Below are positions 16,956-21,787 of a DNA stretch of 32,680 bases, one piece after another. Under the pieces are notes generated by a model, which saw nothing but the letters and a program-made list of their open reading frames with translations, ran no database searches and had not been told where the DNA came from. Source of the DNA: a virus; the IMG/VR virus record IMGVR_UViG_3300021511_000023, positions 1 to 32,680 of that record. The stretch is one strand, 5' to 3'. Positions within the stretch are counted from its first letter, which is position 1; each line of letters starts with the position of its first letter. The translations under genes were made by a program, and so were the position numbers.

Positions 16956-17377
16956 TCATCCATCTGCTCCACGTCGGCCAGCCGCTCCCGGCGCTGGCGC
17001 TTCCACTCCTCGAGGTCGAAAATTGTCACGCTGATCTTTTGTTCGCCAGTGACGCCCTGGCGGTCGAGAATGGAGTTGGCCGCCTGGACCCGCTGCCGCT
17101 TGTCATTCAGGCTGTCAGTCAGGACCCGGGCCGCCCGAGCTGCGGCCTGCGAGAGAATGAACGCCGCCGCGACGGTCTGCTGAGAGAGCAGTTGGCGCAC
17201 GGCCTGGTCGAGATCCCCCTTATTGGGCCACTTGCTCACGGTGGAGGGATGGACCCCGGCCCTCTTGGCAGCCTCTTTGTCGGAGCGGGCCGTCAGCCGC
17301 GCCGCGACCCACCGCGCCTGTTCCGGGGTGGCCTGGGCCAGGATTTCGTTGGCGTTTGTTGGCATTTGTTGGTCCAT
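16952..17377 (-). CDS. terS: Terminase small subunit
   Basis: The protein has 141 aa from the ATG at 17377, which has GGAGGCCAGCG upstream. It starts with a helix-turn-helix region (TPEQARWVAARLTARSDKEAAKRAGVHPSTVSKWPNKGDLDQAVRQLL), typical of DNA-recognising terminase small subunits. A helical oligomerisation segment follows (AFILSQAAARAARVLTDSLNDKRQRVQAANSILDRQGVTG), with a C-terminal acidic/basic tail that overlaps the large-subunit start. It is expected to bind the packaging start site, which probably lies nearby but is not recognisable by eye. Confidence 0.88.
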   Translation of the reverse strand: MDQQMPTNANEILAQATPEQARWVAARLTARSDKEAAKRAGVHPSTVSKWPNKGDLDQAVRQLLSQQTVAAAFILSQAAARAARVLTDSLNDKRQRVQAANSILDRQGVTGEQKISVTIFDLEEWKRQRRERLADVEQMDE

Positions 17378-17393
17378 CGCTGGCCTCCGCTGG

Positions 17394-17588
17394 TCAGTGC
17401 AACCCAGCGATCACCGCCGGCTCCTCATCCGGCACCGGCCGCAATAACTCCGCATCGTGGCATAGCTCCCGCCCCGGCCAGATCAGGCCATAGACCTGGT
17501 GCAATCGCTCGTGCTCCTCGATGAGCCAAGCCTGCACCTCGGCGAGGCCCTGCGTGTCCGGGGCCGGGGGTCGGCGTGTGTCAGCCAT
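17394..17588 (-). CDS. Small hypothetical protein
   Basis: The ATG at 17588 overlaps the holin-like gene's end by 8 bases and gives 64 aa. The protein is soluble and acidic, with a helix (TQGLAEVQAWLIEEHERLHQVYGLIW) followed by a Pro/Glu-rich end. No family is recognised. Placement between holin and small terminase, with coupling to the holin gene, suggests a minor lysis or packaging-associated role, but there is no direct evidence. Confidence 0.55.
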   Translation of the reverse strand: MADTRRPPAPDTQGLAEVQAWLIEEHERLHQVYGLIWPGRELCHDAELLRPVPDEEPAVIAGLH

Positions 17589-17925
17589 CGCTCGCCCCTC
17601 GCAAGCGCCGCACCAGCTCCACCCCGGCGTTGATGGACTTGTCCAGCCAGTGCGTGCCCTGGTTGGCGATATAGGCCGCCGCGCCCACGCCCAGCACCCC
17701 CAGGATGTTACCCATGGCCGGCAGCCACGCCGGCGGCAGGTACAGCATCCCCAGAGCACTCAACGCCGGCAAGCCAAAACAGACCACGAATGAGACCTGG
17801 GTCTTGCGCTCCGGGCTGAGGGCCTGGAAATGCTGGCTGCGCTCGGCCAGTAGGGACAGCGTGGCCATGATGCAGGCCGGCGAGCCGACCCATTTGAAAA
17901 ACTCGAGTATCTGTTCGGGGGTCAC
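17581..17925 (-). CDS. Holin-like membrane protein
   Basis: A GTG at 17925 follows AGGAGGTGCATC and gives 114 aa. Three hydrophobic segments are visible at about residues 10-28, 43-63 and 68-90, separated by a charged loop (AERSQHFQALSPERKTQ), with a basic C-terminal tail (LVRRLRG). This is the plan of class I holins. It lies 10 bases after an XhlA-like gene, a classical hemolysin/holin pairing. The lysin candidate is far away at the end of the late block. A membrane-anchored packaging accessory is the alternative. Confidence 0.6.
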   Translation of the reverse strand: MTPEQILEFFKWVGSPACIMATLSLLAERSQHFQALSPERKTQVSFVVCFGLPALSALGMLYLPPAWLPAMGNILGVLGVGAAAYIANQGTHWLDKSINAGVELVRRLRGASDG

Positions 17926-17935
17926 GATGCACCTC

Positions 17936-18172
17936 CTACGGTTTCACGATCATGAGCGCCAGGTTCAACCCCAGCATGATGCTGGCCGTGGCCAGCGAAA
18001 TGGCCGCCATGACCATGGCCCAGAATAGGCGGTCCAGACGGCCCTCCAGTTTCTCGTAGCATTTCTCCAGCCGCTCCACCCGAGGGAGGAGTAGGCGGCC
18101 TTGCTCGCAGCCCTCGCGGTCCAACTCGCGACGTAACTCGTTAGGCGTCGTTATCGATTGCGCAATGCTCAT
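17936..18172 (-). CDS. XhlA-like (hemolysin/holin-associated) protein
   Basis: The ATG at 18172 follows TTTTGGAGGCCGG and gives 78 aa; longer versions of the frame lack a good ribosome site. Residues 28-50 (LLPRVERLEKCYEKLEGRLDRLF) form a short coiled coil and residues 51-76 are one membrane helix (WAMVMAAISLATASIMLGLNLALMIV). A coiled coil followed by a C-terminal membrane anchor is the architecture of XhlA proteins that cooperate with holins in host lysis. The holin-like gene follows directly. The family call rests on architecture. Confidence 0.6.
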   Translation of the reverse strand: MSIAQSITTPNELRRELDREGCEQGRLLLPRVERLEKCYEKLEGRLDRLFWAMVMAAISLATASIMLGLNLALMIVKP

Positions 18173-18192
18173 CCGGCCTCCAAAACGCAAAT

Positions 18193-18226
18193 AGCCGAGC
18201 GGGCCGTGACCCACTCGGCTTCACGG
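18193..18226 (-). promoter_or_regulatory. Structured leader with two competing hairpins before the lysis genes
   Basis: Two mutually exclusive stems are visible: AGCCGAG (18193-18199) with CTCGGCT (18214-18220), and CCGTGA (18205-18210) with TCACGG (18221-18226). They overlap, so only one can form. They sit about 20-50 bases upstream of the XhlA-like start and could modulate translation or termination between the zinc-ribbon gene and the lysis genes. There is no U-tract typical of a terminator on the minus strand. Confidence 0.45.
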
Positions 18227-18256
18227 AAAGGACAGTCTCGATTTGTGACGTTCGAC

Positions 18257-18270
18257 TTTACACGTGTAAA
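18257..18270. promoter_or_regulatory. CACGTG-centred palindrome, copy 1
   Basis: A perfect 14-bp palindrome TTTACACGTGTAAA lies 5 bases after the zinc-ribbon stop and about 85 bases before the XhlA-like start. Two close relatives occur at 25685-25698 and 29573-29586. Read on the minus strand, copy 1 shares CACGTGTAAAGTC with copy 2. A protein-binding operator is the simplest explanation; TTTACA could also act as a -35 element, although no good -10 follows. Confidence 0.6.
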
Positions 18271-18274
18271 CTGC

Positions 18275-18505
18275 TCAGATTAGTCCCAGCGCCCGTTCAA
18301 TCTCCGGCCACGGCACCGGCAACGCGGCAAACAGATGCGTACACTGGGGACACTTGCGAATCCGCACCAGCCAGGCTGCCAACTGTGACACAACGTCCAG
18401 GTGCGTGAACGACGTATCGTCACCAACGTGCCCGCACTTGGGGCACCTCACCCGTCCGCCACTGAGCAGGAGCGGCCCAGATTCTGGCTGCTGGCTGCCG
18501 TCCAT
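18275..18505 (-). CDS. Zinc-ribbon protein, first gene of the late block
   Basis: The ATG at 18505 follows TTAGGGGGCGT and gives 76 aa. Four cysteines in two knuckles (CPKCGH at 21-26 and CPQC at 52-55) form a probable zinc ribbon of about 35 residues, with a helical insertion (THLDVVSQLAAWLVRIRK). It is the first gene after the late promoter and its immediate terminator. The position is similar to that of late regulators or antiterminators, but a regulatory role is only inference. No named family is recognised. Confidence 0.6.
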   Translation of the reverse strand: MDGSQQPESGPLLLSGGRVRCPKCGHVGDDTSFTHLDVVSQLAAWLVRIRKCPQCTHLFAALPVPWPEIERALGLI

Positions 18506-18519
18506 ACGCCCCCTAACAC

Positions 18520-18548
18520 AAAAGGCGAGGGCCACCGCTGCCCTCGCC
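18520..18548 (-). terminator. Intrinsic terminator / attenuator immediately after the late promoter
   Basis: On the minus strand GGCGAGGGC (18548-18540), a 7-base loop and GCCCTCGCC (18532-18524) form a perfect 9-bp GC-rich stem, followed directly by TTTTGTGTT. The stem starts about 6 bases after the predicted transcription start of the promoter at 18561-18590. It would also end transcripts of the recombinase fragment. This layout suggests that read-through into the late genes is regulated. Confidence 0.75.
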
Positions 18549-18560
18549 TACGGTGAGGCT

Positions 18561-18590
18561 ATTATACCACATCCTCCCGGAAACTGTCAA
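18561..18590 (-). promoter_or_regulatory. Late promoter, sigma70-type consensus
   Basis: Minus-strand TTGACA (18590-18585), 18-bp spacer and TATAAT (18566-18561) both match the consensus perfectly, and TGTGG directly precedes the -10 (extended -10). Predicted transcription starts near 18554 and heads into the zinc-ribbon, lysis, packaging and virion genes. The only obstacle is the terminator at 18520-18548. Confidence 0.8.
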
Positions 18591-18616
18591 GCCACCACAA
18601 CATCTGGTGGTGGCTC

Positions 18617-18814
18617 TCAGCGCAACCCCCACCCATCGACGGGGGAGGCGCGTCGGTGCGCCGCCGCCGCGTCCGTGCTGGCCAGGGCCAGGTAGCGGCG
18701 GCACATCGCCAGACTGGTGTGCCCAAGAATCTCTTGCAGGTTGAATACGTCCCCGCCATTGCGACTGCGTTCCTCAATCCGCCGTTTGAGCCACTCACGA
18801 AATGCTTCGCTCAT
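18617..18814 (-). CDS. Tyrosine recombinase C-terminal fragment
   Basis: The product is 65 aa from an ATG at 18814. Residues 19-44 ([26 protein letters not shown]) match the last part of phage integrase/XerC-type tyrosine recombinases, including the conserved Gly-His (31-32) and the presumed nucleophile Tyr41. The catalytic Arg-Lys-HxxR core is missing, so it cannot recombine DNA alone. The first 18 residues replace the usual RHTFAT segment with basic helical sequence. It sits on its own extended -10 promoter next to the early promoter. It may be a relic of a lost integrase gene or a small protein derived from one. Confidence 0.75.
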   Translation of the reverse strand: MSEAFREWLKRRIEERSRNGGDVFNLQEILGHTSLAMCRRYLALASTDAAAAHRRASPVDGWGLR

Positions 18815-18827
18815 AATCCCCTATCCT

Positions 18828-18836
18828 ATTATACCA
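18828..18836 (-). promoter_or_regulatory. Extended -10 promoter of the recombinase fragment
   Basis: Minus-strand TGGTATAAT (18836-18828) is a perfect TATAAT with the TGn extension. No good -35 is present at 16-18 bp (the site is a C-run). The predicted start is about 7 bases before the ATG at 18814, giving a very short leader. It is divergent from the early promoter. Confidence 0.5.
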
Positions 18837-18845
18837 TATTTGGGC

Positions 18846-18891
18846 GTTCCGGGGGGTTGACAAGGGTTCCCACCTGTGGTATAATTGTTCC
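18846..18891. repeat. Three GTTCC direct repeats over the early promoter
   Basis: GTTCC occurs at 18846-18850, 18866-18870 and 18887-18891, spaced 20 and 21 bp (two helical turns). The copies flank and overlap the -35 and -10 elements. Ribbon-helix-helix repressors often bind short direct repeats on one face of the helix, so autoregulation by the first early gene is plausible. The motif is short and chance is not excluded. Confidence 0.4.
18857..18885 (+). promoter_or_regulatory. Early promoter, perfect sigma70-type consensus
   Basis: TTGACA (18857-18862), a 17-bp spacer and TATAAT (18880-18885), with TGTGG directly before the -10. Both hexamers and the spacing match the bacterial housekeeping consensus exactly. 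It reads into the ribbon-helix-helix gene and probably much of the plus-strand block. Confidence 0.85.
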
Positions 18892-18905
18892 AGGAGGTGA
18901 GTACC

Positions 18906-19079
18906 GTGAATACCAACGGGGAAAAGCAAGATCTCATCAAGCGATCCATTGCCCTCAAGCCTGCACAGGTGAAGGCGCTATCCGAGATGGCACGAGAGCG
19001 AGACCTTCCTGTGTCCTGGCTGATTCGCAAGGCCGTGGACAACTTCATCTCGCAGATCCACGCTCAGGCGCAGACCTGA
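18906..19079 (+). CDS. Ribbon-helix-helix (CopG/Arc-type) regulator
   Basis: A GTG at 18906 follows AGGAGGTGA with 5 bases spacing and gives 57 aa. Residues 11-50 fit the RHH fold: a short strand (RSIALK), then two helices (AQVKALSEMARERDL and SWLIRKAVDNFISQI). RHH proteins are dimeric DNA-binding repressors or cofactors. As the first gene after the strongest promoter in the window, with repeated GTTCC motifs across that promoter, it probably controls early transcription, and perhaps the divergent recombinase fragment. It is the only intact candidate transcription regulator in the phage. Confidence 0.7.
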   Translation: MNTNGEKQDLIKRSIALKPAQVKALSEMARERDLPVSWLIRKAVDNFISQIHAQAQT

Positions 19080-19132
19080 TTTTTTTTGACGCGGTGTTCC
19101 CTTCGGTGAGCACCGCGTATACATTAGGGAAC
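19080..19132 (+). promoter_or_regulatory. Eight-T run followed by two alternative hairpins
   Basis: After the RHH stop there are eight T (19080-19087). Hairpin A pairs 19091-19099 with 19108-19116 (9 bp, one G-U). Hairpin B pairs GTTCCCT (19096-19102) with AGGGAAC (19126-19132). They share bases and exclude each other. The T-run lies before, not after, the stem, so this is not a standard terminator on either strand. It may be an attenuator or an operator, since it contains another GTTCC. Confidence 0.45.
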
Positions 19133-19195
19133 CCGTGTAGTCATAACACCGCTAGGGCGAATTTCACCCGGCACCACCTACTACAAGGAGGAACG

Positions 19196-19399
19196 ATGGA
19201 ACCCCATGAGATGTTTGACCTGGCAACCCGCAAGAGCCTGACCATGTGGGCTATGCTGAACGGCATCTGGAAGTGCGTCACTGACGTGACCGGCGATTGG
19301 GTCACCTTCGACGACTCGGTCCTGCCCTCCGAATTCGGAACTGGCAAGACCCGCTGCCTGCCCTTGTCCCGATTCACGGAATTTGACTTCACCACTTGA
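19196..19399 (+). CDS. Small hypothetical early protein
   Basis: The ATG at 19196 follows AAGGAGGAACG and gives 67 aa. The sequence (EMFDLATRKSLTMWAMLNGIWKCVTDVTGDWVTFDDSVLPSEFGTGKTRCLPLSRFTEFDF) suggests a small beta-rich soluble protein. It is not recognised. It is the second gene in the early block, where phages often place host-takeover or anti-defence proteins, but nothing in the sequence shows this. Confidence 0.6.
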   Translation: MEPHEMFDLATRKSLTMWAMLNGIWKCVTDVTGDWVTFDDSVLPSEFGTGKTRCLPLSRFTEFDFTT

Positions 19400-19437
19400 G
19401 ATACCGCACCACTTTCACACCAGTCTGGAGGCTTCCC

Positions 19438-19629
19438 ATGAAACCGCACCTCGTCTGGACCACCATCAGCATCGGGCTCGCCGTCTACCTCACCGGCTTC
19501 CTCTATTGTTTTGGGGTCTATATCCTCGCCCCCTTCCTGGACGCCCTGGACGCGGGCGAGCCGCTGGCCGTGTGGACCGCCCTAGCCCTGTTCACCGGCG
19601 TCCTGCTGCTCAGTTGTTGGAGGAGATAA
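19438..19629 (+). CDS. Small two-helix membrane protein
   Basis: The ATG at 19438 follows TCTGGAGGCTTCCC and gives 63 aa. Two hydrophobic segments are evident, at about residues 7-31 (WTTISIGLAVYLTGFLYCFGVYILA) and 43-60 (LAVWTALALFTGVLLLSCW), with an acidic loop between and an Arg-Arg C-terminus. Its function is unknown; small early membrane proteins can exclude superinfecting phage. The next gene begins 2 bases later, so the two are probably co-translated. Confidence 0.6.
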   Translation: MKPHLVWTTISIGLAVYLTGFLYCFGVYILAPFLDALDAGEPLAVWTALALFTGVLLLSCWRR

Positions 19630-19630
19630 C

Positions 19631-19933
19631 ATGAACCTGCAACCCCGCAACCGCCGCGAGGCCCAATTCATTCAGACGTACCGGCCCACTCCCACCGATG
19701 ATGACATCTTCCAACCCAATGAGGCCGGCCACATCGCCACCCACATCGCTGTGGCCCTGGAATGCCCCTACTGCGGCTTGAACCTGCGCGGTGAGCACAT
19801 CAAGCTGCTACAGTTCAAACCCGGCATGGGGCTCATCTTCCACACCGACAACGGCCACCAGCTATCCTACCGGGGCCGCAACCTGCGCCAACTCGACTGC
19901 GACCGCCCGATCACGGCCAGAGTCACCACGTAG
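19631..19933 (+). CDS. Hypothetical protein with a CxxC knuckle
   Basis: The protein has 100 aa from an ATG after TTGGAGGAGATAAC. It is soluble, with an N-terminal basic stretch and a central CPYCGLNLRGEHI element (Cys-x2-Cys plus a nearby His) that could bind zinc. The C-terminus is beta-like (GMGLIFHTDNGHQLSYRGRNLRQL). No family is recognised. A strong terminator-like hairpin follows 9 bases after its stop. Confidence 0.55.
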   Translation: MNLQPRNRREAQFIQTYRPTPTDDDIFQPNEAGHIATHIAVALECPYCGLNLRGEHIKLLQFKPGMGLIFHTDNGHQLSYRGRNLRQLDCDRPITARVTT

Positions 19934-19941
19934 ACCCTGGC

Positions 19942-19976
19942 CGGGGCCGGGCGGTCCGGCCCCGTTCTCTCCTCTT
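19942..19976 (+). terminator. Terminator-like hairpin after the first early gene group
   Basis: CGGGGCCGG (19942-19950), loop GCGGT and CCGGCCCCG (19956-19964) make a 9-bp GC-only stem followed by a pyrimidine run (TTCTCTCCTCTT). This fits an intrinsic terminator with a modest U-tract and would reduce transcription into the pentapeptide gene. Confidence 0.6.
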
Positions 19977-19980
19977 GGAA

Positions 19981-20009
19981 GCCGGGGCGGGTCGGCTACC
20001 CGCCCCGGC
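19981..20009. terminator. Second tandem GC-rich hairpin
   Basis: A 12-bp perfect stem pairs 19981-19992 with 19998-20009 around a 5-base loop, 16 bases after the previous hairpin. No U-run follows on the plus strand. Together the two hairpins form an unusually stable barrier between gene groups; RNA stabilisation or pausing is also possible. Confidence 0.5.
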
Positions 20010-20064
20010 ATGAGGGGAGAACCCACTTGCTCAAATCAAACACCCAGCCAAGAGGAGGTGAACC

Positions 20065-20802
20065 GTGAGCGAAAAACTACACGAACCAACACCAGACGAA
20101 TTAGCGGAAATATTGAACCGCCACCGTGCCTGGCTTCGCGAGGAGAAAGATGGCCGCCGCGCGGACCTGAGCGGCGCGAACCTGCGCGGCGCGGACCTGA
20201 GCGACGCGAACCTGCGCGGCGCGAACCTGCGCGGCGCGAACCTGAGCGGCGCGTACCTGCGCGGCGCGGACCTGAGCGGCGCGGACCTGAGCGGCGCGTA
20301 CCTGCGCGGCGCGGACCTGAGCGGCGCGGACCTGAGCCGCGCGGACCTGAGCGGCGCGAACCTGAGCGGCGCGAACCTGAGCGGCGCGTACCTGCGCGGC
20401 GCGGACCTGAGCGACGCGGACCTGAGCGGAACCTGCCTTGATCCAGAACTCCAAAAACTTCAGCGCCAGTTCTGCAAAGCCTGTCCACCCAATCGCCATG
20501 GTGGCAGAATCATTTATCGCACCGCCAAATCGCAACACGTTGGCGACACAGTGTACCAGCCAGGGCGCACCTATGTTGCCCCAATACTCTCATTCGATAG
20601 CGCCACCGCATGTCACCCCGGCATCTACGCCGGGTCCCTAAAGTGGATGCGGCAGAACTATCCAGATGAGCCCCTGATACGCTGTTACACGCGCGACGGC
20701 GATTGGGTCATCGCTGCCAAGGGCGCCATCCGCTGTCAGCGCCTGAGAGTGTTGAACATCGTAGAGCACCCGCCCAATGAGGGAACCGGGGCCCCGGCCT
20801 GA
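20065..20802 (+). CDS. Pentapeptide-repeat protein with DUF5758-like C-terminal domain
   Basis: A GTG at 20065 follows AAGAGGAGGTGAACC and gives 245 aa. Residues 1-30 are helical. Residues 33-122 contain 18 consecutive A(D/N/Y)L(S/R)G pentapeptides, which should fold as a right-handed quadrilateral beta-helix. Residues 126-245 form a separate domain ([30 protein letters not shown], then [13 protein letters not shown]) like the domain that follows pentapeptides in several phage proteins. Some pentapeptide proteins (Qnr, MfpA, McbG) mimic DNA and protect gyrase; whether this one does is unknown. Its charge pattern alternates Asp with Arg and is only mildly acidic. Confidence 0.8.
   Translation: MSEKLHEPTPDELAEILNRHRAWLREEKDGRRADLSGANLRGADLSDANLRGANLRGANLSGAYLRGADLSGADLSGAYLRGADLSGADLSRADLSGANLSGANLSGAYLRGADLSDADLSGTCLDPELQKLQRQFCKACPPNRHGGRIIYRTAKSQHVGDTVYQPGRTYVAPILSFDSATACHPGIYAGSLKWMRQNYPDEPLIRCYTRDGDWVIAAKGAIRCQRLRVLNIVEHPPNEGTGAPA
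20157..20430 (+). repeat. Near-perfect 15-bp tandem DNA repeat encoding the pentapeptides
   Basis: The repeat units differ mainly at the variable codons (GAC, AAC or TAC) and the following AGC/CGC codon; the GGCGCG core is almost invariant. Such DNA-level identity points to recent expansion by slippage or recombination. It also creates long open frames on the opposite strand, which are artefacts of the repeat. Confidence 0.9.
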
Positions 20803-20870
20803 CTCACCCTCCAACCGCGCCGCCGGCCCCCTCACCACCATTGTATCACACCAACCGGAGCCTGTGACAA

Positions 20871-21221
20871 ATGACCACCCAGCTACCAACCCTGACCGCC
20901 GCCAGCATTGCCTTTCTGACCCTGCTCGCGTTGCACCACCTGCCCCTGGAGGCTCTATGGGCCTCCTACCGCCAGCCACCGGCCAGCTACGTTGTCGGCA
21001 CCGCCCCCCTGCTCGCCATCACCATGGCCCTGCTGGCCTACCGCGCCTTGACCAACGCCTGCCAGCCCTGGCAGCCCCTGGTGGATGTGCTGACCGTGGT
21101 AGGTAGTGGCGGCCTGGGCGTCCTGATCGGCTACGGCGTGGACTGGCTGACAACGGCAGCAGGGGCGCAGCGTGAGGTCACCGCCCTACGAAAGGCCCGC
21201 CATGAAGCGGCGTCGGATTGA
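20871..21221 (+). CDS. Membrane protein with three predicted helices
   Basis: The protein has 116 aa from an ATG at 20871; the upstream ribosome site is weak. Hydrophobic segments lie near residues 9-27, 40-60 and 68-92, followed by a charged helical C-terminus (AQREVTALRKARHEAASD). The size and topology are holin-like, but it is encoded in the early strand far from lysin genes, so a holin role is not favoured. The next gene overlaps its end, so it is probably co-expressed with that soluble helical protein. Confidence 0.55.
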   Translation: MTTQLPTLTAASIAFLTLLALHHLPLEALWASYRQPPASYVVGTAPLLAITMALLAYRALTNACQPWQPLVDVLTVVGSGGLGVLIGYGVDWLTTAAGAQREVTALRKARHEAASD

Positions 21222-21426
21222 GGCCCTGGAGGACAGCGCCGCCCTGCTCAGCGAGATAGCCGCCTGCGCGGACGTGCTGACCGCCCACCTGGACCACGCC
21301 GCGCGCCTGGACCGTCAGGTATTACGAGAGGAAGTGCGGCGGATACAAAGAGCCACCACCAGCCTACGGAAACCGATACTGGCCCTGAACCGAGTGAGCG
21401 ATAGCCCGCAGCAGCCAACCGTTTGA
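21202..21426 (+). CDS. Small helical protein overlapping an antisense regulator remnant
   Basis: The ATG at 21202 gives 74 aa and overlaps the previous stop by 20 bases. The protein is helical and charged (RRRIEALEDSAALLSEIAACADVLTAHLDHAARLDRQVLREEVRRIQRATTSL), like a small coiled coil. It may be the soluble partner of the preceding membrane protein. Its last 15 codons run antisense to an RHH-like coding segment, so the original C-terminus may have been altered by a recombination joint. Confidence 0.5.
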   Translation: MKRRRIEALEDSAALLSEIAACADVLTAHLDHAARLDRQVLREEVRRIQRATTSLRKPILALNRVSDSPQQPTV

Positions 21427-21499
21427 TTTGATCCCGTTTCTCCACAGACATTCTGACTGATACCACCACCGAATTTGCTTGTGAATCATTGGTATCCAT
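21248..21499 (-). pseudogene. Truncated antisense ribbon-helix-helix-like gene
   Basis: On the minus strand an ATG at 21499 begins MDTNDSQANSVVVSVRMSVEKRDQIKRLAAAGYRSL. The first 36 residues fit the strand and first helix of a CopG/Arc-type regulator. Afterwards the sequence becomes Gly/Trp/Arg-rich and unlike an RHH second helix, because it is the complement of the plus-strand gene. A consensus -10 lies immediately upstream, so a transcript would be nearly leaderless. I read this as the 5' end and promoter of a lost regulator gene, although a short functional peptide is possible. Confidence 0.45.
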
Positions 21500-21507
21500 C
21501 GTATACA
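21479..21507 (+). promoter_or_regulatory. Possible plus-strand promoter for the recombination/replication genes
   Basis: TTGTGA (21479-21484), 17-bp spacer and TATACA (21502-21507) match the sigma70 consensus at 4 of 6 positions each. It lies in the only sizeable gap in this part of the block and would serve the genes from 21562 onward. The evidence is weak. Confidence 0.3.
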
Positions 21508-21535
21508 TTATACCACAACCCCGCGAATTTGTGAC
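21507..21535 (-). promoter_or_regulatory. Antisense promoter with the phage TGTGGTATAAT core
   Basis: Minus-strand GTCACA (21535-21530), 17-bp spacer and TATAAT (21512-21507). TGTGG precedes the -10, identical to the early and late promoters. The predicted start coincides with the ATG at 21499, which would give a leaderless transcript running against the early block. Confidence 0.5.
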
Positions 21536-21561
21536 CAGTCACCAGAAAGGAGGTACAACCC

Positions 21562-21783
21562 GTGCTCACCGCTCGTCAATTCATAGCCGCCTTCCACCAG
21601 CAAATCATCACCCATGACGAACTCCACGAGGCCCTGTGTTCCCTGGTTATCCGCGACCTGCTGATAGACGGCGACCTGGCCGTCACCGACCCCACCGTGG
21701 CCCGGCTACGCCGGGAGACAACCGTAGAACTATCATCCCAACCCGCTCAGCAACCATCACTACCCCAGCCAAGAGGAGGGTAA
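21562..21783 (+). CDS. Small hypothetical protein
   Basis: A GTG at 21562 follows AAAGGAGGTACAACCC and gives 73 aa. Residues 1-50 are helical and moderately acidic (LTARQFIAAFHQQIITHDELHEALCSLVIRDLLIDGDLAVTDPTVARLRR), with a Gln/Pro-rich tail. It is not recognised. It ends 4 bases before the Sak4-like ATPase start, so it is probably in the same operon and may work with that ATPase. Confidence 0.55.
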   Translation: MLTARQFIAAFHQQIITHDELHEALCSLVIRDLLIDGDLAVTDPTVARLRRETTVELSSQPAQQPSLPQPRGG

Positions 21784-21787
21784 CACC

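Noticed and set aside
18656-19195. Long plus-strand frame upstream of the gene at 19196
   Set aside because: It crosses the promoter and the RHH gene in another frame, and its sequence is not protein-like. The real gene starts at the well-supported ATG at 19196.
20036-20538. Two long open frames on the minus strand opposite the pentapeptide gene
   Set aside because: They consist only of repetitive Arg/Ser/Gly/Pro or Ala/Gln/Val/Arg units created by the 15-bp repeat, with no ribosome site.
20871-21221. Early three-helix membrane protein as the main holin
   Set aside because: It is on the early strand and away from the lysis genes. The XhlA/holin-like pair at 17581-18172 fits better.
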